A DNA stretch of 64,000 nucleotides from JACCTU01 sp963700495 (GCA_963700495.1 CAVOXT010000001.1:1-64000); one strand, 5' to 3'. Positions 35,380-44,578 are shown, counted from the first letter of the stretch. Translations and numbers: made by a program. The notes: generated by a model from the sequence alone, not told the origin.

Positions 35380-35787
35380 TCTTGCTAGCCCCGGGCTAAG
35401 TGGGGATAGGCGGGGGTTCCCGGCGATAGCAGGCCCTTCGGGCCGTGACCTTGCCGGGACTCCCGGGCACCGGCGGGAGCTTCCGGCAACCTCCCGCGGG
35501 ATGCTCGCGGGATGCAAGAGTTGTCTCGGCTGAGAACAGCCGGATGTGCGCGGGATGTCGAAGCCTCTAACTGGGCGAGGAAGCCGACGCGGACCTTTCC
35601 GAGCACGAGTTGGCACCGCTCGTTCGCCACGGCTTCGATGGCCTCGTGGCCGGTCGCCGCCAGTTCCGCGGCTGCCCGGGCCAATCGGACTTGCGGCTTA
35701 ACGCCAACCGCAATCAGCGCAGGTCCTGATGCCCCACGGAACCTGAGACGCGACGCTTGCGATGGCTTCCGAAGGGGGTGATCACGT
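35380..35787. other. Non-coding stretch inside the putative att end
   Basis: About 400 bases with no supported gene. It contains GCGGGATG direct repeats at 35,496-35,556 (described separately). The C-rich first 100 bases have many short inverted repeats, for example around AGCAGGCCCTTCGGGCCGTGA. Confidence 0.45.
35489..35556. repeat. Direct repeats of GCGGGATG (candidate integrase arm sites)
   Basis: GCGGGATG occurs three times (near 35,496, 35,507 and 35,549), with a related CGGATG near 35,541. The first 40 bases (35,489-35,528) match 44,311-44,350 at 32 of 40 positions without gaps. Both copies lie near a tRNA 3'-half fragment. Short direct repeats beside an att core are typical of integrase arm binding; this reading is an inference. 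Confidence 0.45.
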
Positions 35788-35931
35788 GTGGCGACCGAGA
35801 TGCTGACCAAGGAGGAGCACTGGCCCCTGACGATCGGGATCGGCGCCGCAGCCTTGATCGCGCTGCGCTGGCTCATCGACCGCGGAGCACTCGAGCATCC
35901 TCGGAAGCCACCGCTGGCGGGAGGTCGATGA
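35788..35931 (+). CDS. Very small membrane protein
   Basis: 47 residues from GTG 35788 (MATEMLTKEEHWPLTIGIGA then ALIALRWLID and a basic tail ending PLAGGR). One hydrophobic helix is preceded by an acidic segment. A GAAGGGGG site lies about 9 bases upstream. It ends 3 bases before the next gene's ATG, so the two are probably cotranslated. ATG 35800 is the alternative start. No family recognised. Confidence 0.45.
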   Translation: MATEMLTKEEHWPLTIGIGAAALIALRWLIDRGALEHPRKPPLAGGR

Positions 35932-35934
35932 GCC

Positions 35935-38049
35935 ATGTCGACCGGGGCACAGCCGCTTCCGCATCGCCTTCGGCCACGCCGCTGGATCGCCTGGCTTCTC
36001 GCCGCTCTGGTCGCTGCTGCTGTCGGAGCCGTCGTCGTCGACCGAACAGCCTTCTCGCTTGAAGAAGAGGCGGCGCGGCCCGAGCGTCCGCGCATCCTCG
36101 AAGGGCTCGCGACCGGTCCGGACCGGATCGCTCCCAACGCTAACGCTGCCACGGTCATCGCGAGGTACCGAGCACGCATCCCGGAGCTGATGGCCGAGCA
36201 GGGCGTACCCGGACTTGCCGTCGCCCTCGTCGACAAGGACCAGACGTTGTGGGTCGAGGGTTTCGGCCATATCGATCGAGCGGGCTCCGCTCCCGTGAAC
36301 GCCGACACGATCTTCAGCGTCCAGTCCATGTCGAAGCTGTTCACGGCGACAGCGGTCATGCAGGCGGTCGCGGCGGGTCGGCTCGACCTCGATGAGCCGA
36401 TCACCACCTATCTCCCCGGGTTCACCGTCCACAGCGCATTCGAGGAGCACCCCGAACGGAAGATCACGCTCCGGATGCTCCTGAGCCACACCGCGGGCTT
36501 CACGCACGAGGCACCGGTGGGGAACAACAACGAGCTCGACCCCGGCGACTTCGACGCCCACGTTCGCAGCATCTCCGACACGTGGTTGCGCTTTCCGGTC
36601 GGCAGCGGGTACGCGTACTCGAACCTCGGAATCGACCTTGCCGGCTACATCCTCGAGCGAGTCGAGGGCATGCCCTTCTCGGAGGTCATGCGCGAGTCCC
36701 TGCTCGAGCCGCTCGGCATGGAGCGCAGCACCTTCGACCGGATCGCGATCCGGTCGAGCCGGCAATCGCGCCGTGGGACACGTCGACCCCTATCCCGAGC
36801 CGCCGCTCGACGAGCCGATGACGGCAGCCGGCGGCCTCTACACGAGCGCCGCGGATCTGGCCCGGTTTCTCCACTTCCAGTTGAACGGCGGCTCGATCGA
36901 CGGCCGGGTCGTGCTCGACCCGAAGTGGCTCGACGAGATGCAGACGGTCCCGCCGCCGCGAGCCGGCGAGCCGGCGGGGTACGCGCTTGGCGTGGTCCGA
37001 CACCGCTGGAACCGCTGGGAACAACGACCGGATCTCTTCGACCATGGCGGTGGAGGGTTCGGGTTCATCTCCGACCTGTGGTGGCTGCCGCAGCTGGGGA
37101 TCGGGATCGCCATCCTGACCAACTCCCAGGACCATCAGCTCCAGGGCGACCTCGCGCTGTCGATCCTCGCGGACCTCGCTCGGTGAGACTGGCGTGTATC
37201 GCGATCGGCTGCTTGCGCTGCCGTCGCGGCCGCCGGTCGACGATCCGAACCTGATCGTTCGAGCCCCCGGCCGGGATGGCGAACCTCGTCGCCGACGCCG
37301 CCATGGTCGCGACGGGTGATGAGGCCACCCGCTGGGCGGGCTACTCCGGCCTCTACCGAGCGCCCGCGTGGGGTGTGCTCGACCCGACTGGTCCGCCGGA
37401 CCGGTTCGTCGTCGACGCAGGCGTCCCGTACTTCGAGGCCGAGGACGAGACGGAGTCGCTCGTTCGCCACCGCCTCGCCGAAGTCGAGCCCGGCCTGTTC
37501 CTTGCCGACAACGGCGAGACGCTGGACCTTCGGGGACAGGTCCCGACCTGGCGGAACTTCCGGCTCGTTCGCGTCTCGGGCGGTCCCTCCCAGTGGCAGT
37601 GGGCGATCCTCGGGGCAGCCGCGCTCGTCGCCGTCACATGGCTGGTCGCCGCGCTGGCGCGGATCGTCCGGCGCTCCGCGCGGCTCGCGCTCCTCGTTGG
37701 CGGGTCAGCGAACCGCGACCCGCCGTTGGCGCGGGCTCACGGCGGCGGTCGCAAGTGCGACCGCACTGCTCATGCTCGCAACCGTGACCCTTCTCGTGTG
37801 GATGCCCGGGCTCGTCGACGTCGGATTCCTGGGCTGGCTCGACCTGTCTCTGGCTGGCGGCTGGCCGTGCACCTGCCGCTGGCCGTCGTCGTCCTGGGCG
37901 CCTCCACGGTGGCTCTTGTTGCGTCGGGCTGGATTGGACGCTGGTGGTCGAGCGCGGTGAGGCTGCAGTACGCCGCCCTTGCGGTCGCGGCGGTTGCGCT
38001 CGGTGCGCTACTCGCTGGGTGGGACCTCATTGGGTGGGGCATGAAATAG
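35935..38049 (+). CDS. Serine hydrolase of the beta-lactamase/class C penicillin-binding family with membrane segments, heavily frameshifted
   Basis: The N-terminus has a membrane anchor (RRWIAWLLAALVAAAVGAVV), then the penicillin-recognising fold. SMSKLFTATAVMQ contains the SxxK nucleophile, GSGYAYSNLGIDLAGYIL the YxN motif, and DHGGGGFGFISDLWWLPQLG the HxG box. A second region (WAGYSGLYRAPAWGVLD onward) resembles the beta-barrel that follows in such hydrolases. The C-terminal end has several hydrophobic helices (ALLMLATVTLLVWMPGLV, LPLAVVVLGASTVALVASGW). Frames change near 36,757, 37,183, 37,262, 37,705 and 37,865. So many breaks could mean error or decay. The gene is within the putative island. 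Substrate unknown; peptide or ester hydrolysis is likely. Confidence 0.75.
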
Positions 38050-38310
38050 TCTTGGCCGAAGCCCAGTCATCATCTCCGCGGCGGCCGGGTCATCCGCGGC
38101 GAGCGAATGGTGTCAACCGCAGCCCGCAGTGCCGGCGGACTTGACGCGCTTGTCGTCGTCGGACGTTTTGGCGCTAGATCCGATCACCGGTTCTTCCGCA
38201 GTTGGCGAAGCAGGTTGCACCGAGAAGTCAGGCTCGACACTGAGGTGTGTTCGTAGGACAATCGATCGCTCGATCGTGACTGAAGCACGGATGACTGGTA
38301 GAGAGGCGTC

Positions 38311-39126
38311 ATGACGCAAGTAGAGGCCGACGGATCGGGCGCACTGGCGCATCTCGATCGCGAGATAGGTGCTTCGCTCGAGGCATTCATGGATCCGAGC
38401 CAGGAGTGGCGCCGGCTCGTCTCGGAACTGCTCGGGACGTTCTTCCTCGTCCTCGTCGCCGCGGGTGGAGGGATGATGGGTCAGGCGTTCCCCGACACGA
38501 TCAGTCGCACCGCAGCGGTGGTCGCGCCCGGGTTGATGGTGATGGCGATCATCATGTTCATGGGCAAGGTGTCCGGCGCCCATCTCAACCCCGCCGTCAG
38601 CATCGCCTTCTCGCTTCGTGGCGACTTTCCATGGCGTCGCGTGCCTGGATACGTCGTCGTGCAGCTGATCGGGGCGACGCTTGCCTGTCTGTTCCTCCAC
38701 GCGGTGATCAACGTCTCCGCTACCTACGGCTCGAACTACCCGGCGGCCGGCTACTCGGCGGGTGACGCATTCTGGATGGAGGCTGTGCTGACCTTCGGGC
38801 TGGTCAGCGTCATCCTCGGTACGGCGTCGGGCGCCCAGAACATCGGAATCTTCGGCGCGATAGGAGTCGGCGCCTACATCGCGCTCGCAGGATTGTGGGG
38901 AAGCCCGATCTCGGGTACCTCGATGAACCCGGCGCGCACGTTCGGCCCCGACCTCGTCGGCACCGACTTCACGAGCTACTGGGTTTACGTCGTAGGTCCA
39001 CTCGTCGGTGCGGCAGTCGCGGTCGGTGCGGCTTGGGTGCTCCGCGGTGCGGGCGGCGGGCGCTCCGGCTCCGCCGCAGCGCAGGGAGACCACGACACGC
39101 AGGTCGCACACCCCGACAAGGCATGA
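38311..39126 (+). CDS. MIP family channel (aquaporin/glycerol facilitator-like)
   Basis: 271 residues with six helices and two NPA half-helices: GAHLNPAVSIAFSLRGD and GTSMNPARTFGPDLVG. A charged N-terminal extension of about 40 residues (MTQVEADGSGALAHLDREIG) precedes the first helix (LVSELLGTFFLVLVAAGGG). The selectivity filter cannot be fixed by eye. The gene is uninterrupted, unlike its upstream neighbour. ATG 38311 has AGAGAGG about 5-8 bases upstream. A second, distinct MIP gene lies at 60,088-60,749. Confidence 0.9.
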   Translation: MTQVEADGSGALAHLDREIGASLEAFMDPSQEWRRLVSELLGTFFLVLVAAGGGMMGQAFPDTISRTAAVVAPGLMVMAIIMFMGKVSGAHLNPAVSIAFSLRGDFPWRRVPGYVVVQLIGATLACLFLHAVINVSATYGSNYPAAGYSAGDAFWMEAVLTFGLVSVILGTASGAQNIGIFGAIGVGAYIALAGLWGSPISGTSMNPARTFGPDLVGTDFTSYWVYVVGPLVGAAVAVGAAWVLRGAGGGRSGSAAAQGDHDTQVAHPDKA

Positions 39127-39183
39127 CCGGGCTCGATGCTAGGAAGCAACCTGGGATGAAACCGGCCGCCGGGAGATAGCGCC

Positions 39184-39981
39184 ATGCGGTCCATCGTCGA
39201 ATCCGTACCGGCGCTCGCGCTCGTGCTCGTGGTCGTCGGCTCGGTGTTGGCGATCGTGCTGTTCGGCGTTTGGGCGGTGCGCAGCTGGGTTCCTGCAACG
39301 CGGGACGGTTTCGACGCCGAGGTCTCTTCGCAGGTCCTGGGCGTCGTCGCCACGATCTTCGGCCTGCTGCTGGCGTTCGTCATCGTCATCGAGTTTCAGG
39401 CGTTCAACGATGCGAGCGACAGCGTTCAGACCTAGGCCGACGGCCTGGCGGCCATCGTCCGGGACAGCTACGGGTTCGACGAGCCCGGCGGCACCAACAT
39501 TCGCTCCGCGATTGGCAACTACGTACTGGTCGTGACCGATGAGGAATGGCACCTCATGCGGCACGGCGACGAGAGCCCAGGCCGCCTGGGAAGGGATCGA
39601 CCGGGTGTTCGCTGCGATGCAGGCATACAGCCCTGTCGCCGCATCGCAGTCCGCGTTCTACGACGACTCAGGGCGACACCTCAAACGCAGTGCTGGAGGC
39701 CCGCAGCAATCGGCTCAGCGCAAGCGACGGCAACGATCTCCCTGCTGCTCATCGCTGCGCTCGTCATCGTCGGCGCGATGGTGATCCTCGGCTACGCGAC
39801 CCTCGTCGGCTCGCGCAGCTCTGCTTTCCACGCGATCGGCGCGGGAGCAATCGCCGTCGTCGTCGGCTTCTCGCTCGTCGTTCTGCTCTCCCTCCAGTTC
39901 CCCTTCTCCGGCGACCTCGCGATCAGCTCCCAACCCTTCAAGGAAGGCGTGCTTGCGCCATTCTCTGCTCGGTCTCGTTGA
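39184..39981 (+). pseudogene. DUF4239 (bestrophin-like) membrane protein, interrupted by an amber codon and frameshifts
   Basis: The start MRSIVESVPALALVLVVVGS, the second helix (VLGVVATIFGLLLAFVIVIEF) and QAFNDASDSVQT are typical of DUF4239. TAG at 39433-39435 then interrupts the frame, but it continues with family-like ADGLAAIVRDSYGFDEPGG, and after a frame change near 39,565 with QAAWEGIDRVFAAMQAYSPV. After two more shifts it ends with hydrophobic helices (ALVIVGAMVILGYATLVGS, AGAIAVVVGFSLVVLLSLQF) at 39,981. A single base change would restore the codon (CAG or GAG). Whether it is dead or miscalled is not decidable here. Function unknown. Confidence 0.7.
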
Positions 39982-40024
39982 CTCGACCGCCCGCAACGTA
40001 GGCGGTCGACCGCCTGCGGGAGAG

Positions 40025-41464
40025 TCAGAGACCCATCTGGGCTTGAACCTGACCCGCGTCGACGGCGTCCTTGAGTGCTCGGTAATCGTGTTCGTTCTGC
40101 TCGGCATAGGTCTCGGCGAACGCTGCCAGGGCCCGATCGAACGTGTCTGAGCTGCCGAGGTACGAGGCGATCGCGACGCGGTCGCCGGAACGGGCATGAG
40201 CGCGGGCGAGCGTCCAACCACACGCACGTCCGTACGCAGCTGCGCCGGCGGGGATTGCGGCCTCGATCGCGAAAGAGCCTTTCCAGTCGTTGAGCTGGCG
40301 AATGTAGAAGTCCCGCGGCTGTCCGTCGAGACCGGCGCTGACGTGCTTCCAGCCGACGAAGATGTCCGTGGTCGCCTGCATCACCCGCTGCCCTGCGACG
40401 ACGCGCTGGCCGCAGTTCGAGTACTCGCTCTTGCCGACGAACCGCTCGAGCACGGACGGCTGCGCCTCCTTGATCTGCAGGAACAGCGGGTCTTCGTCGT
40501 CGATCCCGAGGAAGAGCGCGATCCACGCACGCGTGCCGACGCTTCCGACCCCGACCACCTTGCGGGCGAGATCGACGAACCGGAACTGCTCGAGCAAGTG
40601 GCGCCGGTCGGTCTCGAGAGTGCGCCGGTAGGAGCGGATCAGGTCCCTCATTTCGGTCACGATCGCTTCCCGCTCCATCCCGTCGGGAGTGAGGTCGTCG
40701 ATCGGAACGATGAGCGGCGGATCGCTGACGATCCTACGCTCGCCGTCGACGACCTCCGTGAGCTTTTCGAACGCGTGCATGCTGTCCTTCGTGCGCGCTT
40801 TCGCGACGTCTGCCTCCGCCTTCTTCAGGCGCTTTGGGTCGACGCCGCGGGTGAACTCCGCAAACGCCCGCTCGACCGACAGGTGGGAGTACCAGAGCTC
40901 GAGGTTGCGCATCCCTGCGAAGGCGGCCATCGCCTCGCGGTAGGCGCGGACGGTGTCCAGCACGACGGCGCGCCGCTCCTTCTCGGAGAAGCCGATCTCG
41001 CGTCCGGCGATCGAGAAGCTCGCTGCGAGACGCTTCACGTCCCACTCCCAGGGGCCGGGTGCAGTCTCGTCGAAGTCGTTGATGTCGAACACGAGCGTCC
41101 GCTCAGGCGAGCCGAACACGCCGAAGTTCGACAGGTGGGTGTCACCGCACAGCTGGGCGCGCAGGCCGGAGTTCGGCGTTCGCGCTAGATCCGCCGCCAT
41201 GAGCAGCGCTCCGCCGCGATAGAACGCGAACGGTGATGCCAGCATGCGGCCGTACCGGATCGGTACGAGTTCGGGTACCCGGGTGAGCGCCTGCTCCTCC
41301 AGCAACGCGACAGGATCACGACCCGCAGGGAATTCGATCTCAGCCTGTGACGAGCGCGGGACATCCGCCCGCGCGGCCTTGCCCCGCGCGGCCCGCTCTG
41401 CCCGCGTGAAGTGCGACGCCGCCTTCGGCGCGGTTGCAGCTTGATCGTCGTTGCCGCCCGCCAT
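40025..41464 (-). CDS. DUF2252 family protein
   Basis: 479 residues, cytosolic, no membrane segments. Family landmarks are MLASPFAFYRGGALLMAADL, LCGDTHLSNFGVFGSPER and DINDFDETAPGPWEWDVKRL, all resembling kinase-fold nucleotide/substrate loops (compare aminoglycoside phosphotransferases). KVVGVGSVGTRAWIALFLG and YSNCGQRVVAGQRVMQATTD follow. Biochemical function is not known. The gene is complete with a normal length, unlike several neighbours in the island. It runs leftward, ends convergent with the DUF4239 remnant, and lies 49 bases after the receiver-sulfatase fusion gene. Confidence 0.9.
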   Translation of the reverse strand: MAGGNDDQAATAPKAASHFTRAERAARGKAARADVPRSSQAEIEFPAGRDPVALLEEQALTRVPELVPIRYGRMLASPFAFYRGGALLMAADLARTPNSGLRAQLCGDTHLSNFGVFGSPERTLVFDINDFDETAPGPWEWDVKRLAASFSIAGREIGFSEKERRAVVLDTVRAYREAMAAFAGMRNLELWYSHLSVERAFAEFTRGVDPKRLKKAEADVAKARTKDSMHAFEKLTEVVDGERRIVSDPPLIVPIDDLTPDGMEREAIVTEMRDLIRSYRRTLETDRRHLLEQFRFVDLARKVVGVGSVGTRAWIALFLGIDDEDPLFLQIKEAQPSVLERFVGKSEYSNCGQRVVAGQRVMQATTDIFVGWKHVSAGLDGQPRDFYIRQLNDWKGSFAIEAAIPAGAAAYGRACGWTLARAHARSGDRVAIASYLGSSDTFDRALAAFAETYAEQNEHDYRALKDAVDAGQVQAQMGL

Positions 41465-41513
41465 CTCGCCTCTCCTTCTCCGTTCAGCCCCGAAGTACGA
41501 GTCTGCTCTCGCT

Positions 41514-42191
41514 CTATTCGCGCATCAACATCGCTGCCGCCTCGCGCTCGAGGTCGATGTAGGGCTCGCCGCTGACGTCGACGGCGACGCGCAGGATCGT
41601 CCCGCCGGTGAAGGCCCATGGCTCGACGCCGGGATAGTCCAGCGTCACGCCCGAGCCGCCGTCGCGGCCGACACAGAGCCCTTCACCCCCGATCGTGAAC
41701 TTGCCGGGCTGCGTCTTGATCTGCGCCTCGCCGACTTTCTTGTCGGCGTGGTAGAGCGTCAGCGTCCCGTTGGCGACGCCCGGTGGGTCTTCGCCCGTCT
41801 TGTCGAACGAGGCCCCGAGGATCAAGTTCTCGCCGGTGGGGAGGTCCTCGGAAGCAACGATGAGCTGCTTGTTCATGCCGACGAAGTTGTAGACGCGCGC
41901 GGGGCTGAGCTCGAGCCGCTCGCCAAAGTCCGCCGCTTCCCGGCTCGACGTGAGGACGACGACCGGTCCGTCGCCGTTCTCCACGAGCCGCTCGGCCACC
42001 GAGAACCCGTCCATGTCCGGCAGAACGATGTCGAGCAGGACGAGCTCTGGACGGAGCTCCTCGACCGCGGCCACGGCCGACGCGCCGTTTTCTGCCTCGC
42101 CGACGACCGTGAACCCGTCAGCCTCGAGCAGCCGGCGGGCGAAACCGCGGAAGCCGGCGTGGTCGTCCACGATCACCACCGTCTGCGACAC
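41514..42191 (-). CDS. Fusion of a response-regulator receiver domain with an arylsulfatase C-terminal domain
   Basis: Residues 1 to about 99 are a CheY-like receiver: VVIVDDHAGFRGFARRLL (D9, D10), LVLLDIVLPDMDGFSV (phospho-acceptor D54), VVVLTSSREAADFGERL (T81). The receiver's last helix and conserved Lys are missing. From residue 100 the sequence is the C-terminal part of an S1 family arylsulfatase: YNFVGMNKQLIVASEDLPTG, TLTLYHADKKVGEAQIKTQP, EGLCVGRDGGSGV and FTGGTILRVAVDVSGEPYID. The junction is near 41,888-41,898 in one continuous frame. No linker or output domain exists, so a fusion created by deletion, or by misassembly, is likelier than a designed two-domain protein. GTG 42191 is the start. 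Confidence 0.8.
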   Translation of the reverse strand: MSQTVVIVDDHAGFRGFARRLLEADGFTVVGEAENGASAVAAVEELRPELVLLDIVLPDMDGFSVAERLVENGDGPVVVLTSSREAADFGERLELSPARVYNFVGMNKQLIVASEDLPTGENLILGASFDKTGEDPPGVANGTLTLYHADKKVGEAQIKTQPGKFTIGGEGLCVGRDGGSGVTLDYPGVEPWAFTGGTILRVAVDVSGEPYIDLEREAAAMLMRE

Positions 42192-42226
42192 GTACGGATC
42201 GTCTCATGCTAGATCCGTCCCGGGCA

Positions 42227-42242
42227 TTGGGGAAATCCCCAA
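42227..42242. promoter_or_regulatory. Inverted repeat TTGGGGAAATCCCCAA between divergent genes
   Basis: A 6-bp dyad (TTGGGG/CCCCAA) around AAAT lies 36 bases before the receiver-fusion start and 63 bases before the rightward membrane-protein start. It could be an operator for a response regulator of the NarL class. No partner copy is seen elsewhere in the intergenic region. Confidence 0.35.
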
Positions 42243-42304
42243 CTTCCCCCGGACCGGGGATCTCATCGATGCGGCCGGTCCGGACACGTCCTACGTTGGA
42301 CGGC

Positions 42305-43023
42305 ATGAACAACGACCTCCTGAGAATCGGTGCCGTCGCGGCCGTCGCCGGCGCCGCGTCCCAACTCGTCGCCTGGGCGCTGGAGCCGGAGTTGGGTGAC
42401 GACCCCGCCAAGGCTATTCGTGTGGTCGCCGCCAACGACTTCTGGACAGGCGATCACCTGCTCCATCTCATCGGTATCTTCCTCACGGTCGGCGCGCTCA
42501 CGCTCGTCGGCCGAAGTCTCGGTGAAGGTGCGGGGAGGGAGTGGGCTCATGTCGGTCAGCCGCTCCTCGTCCTGATGGGGCGCTCGCCGCAAGCGGAATC
42601 GCAGTGCGGGCGATCATGAAGGACCTGGCGAACGCGTGGGGCGACGCCGGGCCGGACGCAACCAACGCGCACCTCGCGACCTTCGATGCTGCGGGAAAGG
42701 CGAACGAGGCCTTGGTCTGGTGCGCGCTCGTCGCCCTCGGTCTTTACTTGGCGACGCTCGCCGTCGGGATCCTGACCGGGCGCGTCTACGCGCGCTGGAT
42801 CGGCTGGGGCGCGGCAGCGAGCGCGGGCTTCCTGCTGTCGGGCGACCTGCTCGAGCTTGCGTTCGATCCGGCCTTCGTCCTCGTGCTTGCCGGGTTCGCA
42901 CTCTTTCTGGTCACGCAGATCGCCCTCGGCGTCTCGATGTGGCGCCGCGTCACGACCCCGGTAACGACACACGTTACGGGGGCTCCCACAGCGCACCTCG
43001 CACCAGAAGGGAGCCGAAAATGA
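42305..43023 (+). CDS. Hypothetical four-to-five-helix membrane protein, one frameshift
   Basis: The start MNNDLLRIGAVAAVAGAASQ is followed by HLLHLIGIFLTVGALTLVGR. A frame change near 42,577 leads to GALAASGIAVRAIMKDLANAW, then hydrophobic helices LVWCALVALGLYLATLAVGI, WIGWGAAASAGFLLSGDLL and VLVLAGFALFLVTQIALGVS. About 240 residues in total. The stop TGA overlaps the next gene's ATG (ATGA at 43,020-43,023), so the pair is translationally coupled. I do not recognise the family; similar small membrane proteins with HL-H motifs are common in actinobacteria. Confidence 0.65.
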
Positions 43024-43829
43024 TGGAGCGGTCGGAGTCCCATGTTGGGTTCCGACGGAGCGAAGATCCGCTCGTGTCGGCGAATGGTCTCCGGTGCGTT
43101 CTCGGCGGCCTTGCGATCGCCGGACCCATCCTCTTTACGGTGGCGTGGTTGGTCGCGTGGAGCGTCCAGGACGTCTATAGCCCCCGACGTGAGGACATCA
43201 GCGCGCTCGCCGCAATCGACGCGCAGCACGCGTGGATCATGATCGCCGGCATCATCGCGCTCGGCCTCAGCCTTGCCGCGCTGGGCCTCGGTCTCTTAGG
43301 TGCGATTCACGACGGCCGCAGCGCAACGGTCGGGCCGATTCTGCTCGTTCTGGCAGGTGTGTGTTTCACGGGAGCTGGGCTGGCACGCAACGACTGCAGT
43401 TCGGAGTTGCAGGCGTGTAACGAGCACGTGAGCTCCGGCGACGTCTCCTGGCATCACATCGTGCACGACGTTCTTGGCGTCGCCGTTTTCCTCGTCTTGG
43501 CAGTCGCACCGCTCGTGTTGGCCCGGGCGTTCCGGTCGGATAGCCGCTGGAGCAAGCTCCGGCGCTACTCGCTCTTGAGTGGGGCGCTGACGCTCGCTCT
43601 GTTGGTCGTGTTCGGTGCCGAGCTCTTCGCTGGTTGGAATGGCCATGTCCAGCGAGTCTTGATCCTCGTACCACTGGTTTGGGTCGCCGTGCTCGGGGCA
43701 CACCTCGTGAAGATCGCGGGCGCTGGGCGGCTGCTCACCTCTGAAGAGCACCGGGAAAAGGCTGACTTGGTAGCACGCTCGAACATTCCTGAGCCCCGGG
43801 CGGGTCTCGAAGACCTGAAAGCTCCATAA
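43020..43829 (+). CDS. DUF998-type membrane protein
   Basis: 269 residues, seven or so hydrophobic helices: VLGGLAIAGPILFTVAWLVA, QHAWIMIAGIIALGLSLAAL, SLLSGALTLALLVVFGAELF, VLILVPLVWVAVLGAHLV. SPRREDISALAAID near residue 55 is the loop (SxxxxxISxL) seen in DUF998 proteins, and an internal C-DC..C segment (RNDCSSELQACNEH) may form a disulfide outside. The N-terminus overlaps the preceding gene's stop. No known function. Confidence 0.75.
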   Translation: MMERSESHVGFRRSEDPLVSANGLRCVLGGLAIAGPILFTVAWLVAWSVQDVYSPRREDISALAAIDAQHAWIMIAGIIALGLSLAALGLGLLGAIHDGRSATVGPILLVLAGVCFTGAGLARNDCSSELQACNEHVSSGDVSWHHIVHDVLGVAVFLVLAVAPLVLARAFRSDSRWSKLRRYSLLSGALTLALLVVFGAELFAGWNGHVQRVLILVPLVWVAVLGAHLVKIAGAGRLLTSEEHREKADLVARSNIPEPRAGLEDLKAP

Positions 43830-43909
43830 ACGGCTCCATACCCACCGCACGCTGCCGAATCTGCAGGTCGACGTGAACGTGAAAGCGCCGACGTGCGGCG
43901 ATTTTGCAG

Positions 43910-43952
43910 AGCCCTCTGACGGACTCGAACCGTCGACGCCCTCCTTACCATA
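43910..43952 (-). repeat. 3' half of a tRNA-Thr(GGT), without the 5' half
   Basis: On the minus strand the sequence reads ATGGTAAGGAGGGC, then GTCGACGGTTCGAGTCCGTC and AGAGGGC. This is the anticodon loop (GGT), variable region, T-arm and acceptor 3' strand of tRNA-Thr. The D-arm and 5' acceptor strand are not found upstream (43,953-44,000). It is therefore a fragment, of the kind left at an attachment site; the complete tRNA is not in the window. Confidence 0.7.
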
Positions 43953-44118
43953 GGTCCAGGGCGGTACGGGCGGCCACGATCGGGTATCCGCGGACACGAG
44001 TTAACAGAGCGGGGATCCGCGCGGGACGCGGTTTTCCAAGCGAGCTCGGCGGCTTTCGTGTTCTCGTGGCTGGTGGACGCGCTTGGGAACGGGAGCAGTC
44101 TCAGGTAAGCGTTGGCGT

Positions 44119-44316
44119 TCAGGCGCAGCGGAGTGCCGCCCGCAGCCACTCCTCGGCAGGGTGCCGCCGTGTCCCGACGCGGTGCGGTAGATGCGGCAGG
44201 CGAGTGTGAAGTCGGTGCGGGAGTCGGCTCCCGGCTCGACGTCATGGCCGTTCACGCGCACGGTCGGTGAGCCGAGGAATCGCAGCTGCTCCGCTTCATC
44301 CACCGACGCGACCTCC
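44119..44316 (-). pseudogene. DF family (seleno)protein/thioredoxin-like, C-terminal fragment
   Basis: The minus strand reads EVASVDEAEQLRFLGSPTVR, VNGHDVEPGADSRTDFTLAC and RIYRTASGHGGTLP. After a frame change near 44,155 it continues AEEWLRAALRC to TGA at 44,119. This is the second half of the small thioredoxin-fold DF family, whose N-terminal half carries a CxxC/U-like active site. The N-terminus is missing: similarity stops at about 44,316, precisely where the GCGGGATG repeats begin. Confidence 0.65.
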
Positions 44317-44350
44317 TGCGGGATGTCTGCGGGATGCGATTGTTGTCTTG
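44311..44350. repeat. Second copy of the GCGGGATG-type repeat block
   Basis: Matches 35,489-35,528 at 32 of 40 positions and contains TGCGGGATG twice, 11 bases apart. It lies 360 bases from the tRNA-Thr 3' half and at the point where the DF-family fragment is cut. Confidence 0.45.
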
Positions 44351-44454
44351 CATGCAAACGAGGAGCGTGTCGCGCATGGCGTCGTCTCAGTACGTGCCAT
44401 TCGGCGCGTAGCGCGGGAGCAGGCGCAGGTCGTATTGCCGCCGCTCTTGCCCGG

Positions 44455-44578
44455 CTAGTTGTGGGACCTACAGACCTGTGAGACGCGGTTGATCGGTGGT
44501 CGGCCGCCGAGTGAGCTGTGTGGTCGGTGGTGGTTGTACCAGCGCAGGCGAGCCCGTGAAGGCGTGCGTCAAGGCTTC
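44455..44578 (-). mobile_element. IS481-like transposase, C-terminal remnant
   Basis: The minus strand reads LRWYNHHRPHSSLGGRPPIN and ends RVSQVCRSHN before TAG at 44,455-44,457. YNxxRPHxxLGGRPP is the diagnostic DDE-domain ending of IS481/IS3-type transposases. Nothing of the catalytic DDE part remains and no terminal inverted repeat could be identified, so this is a relic. Confidence 0.75.

Noticed and set aside
38113..39111. Leftward frame of about 330 codons over the MIP channel gene
   Set aside because: Antisense of a gene with two NPA motifs on the plus strand.
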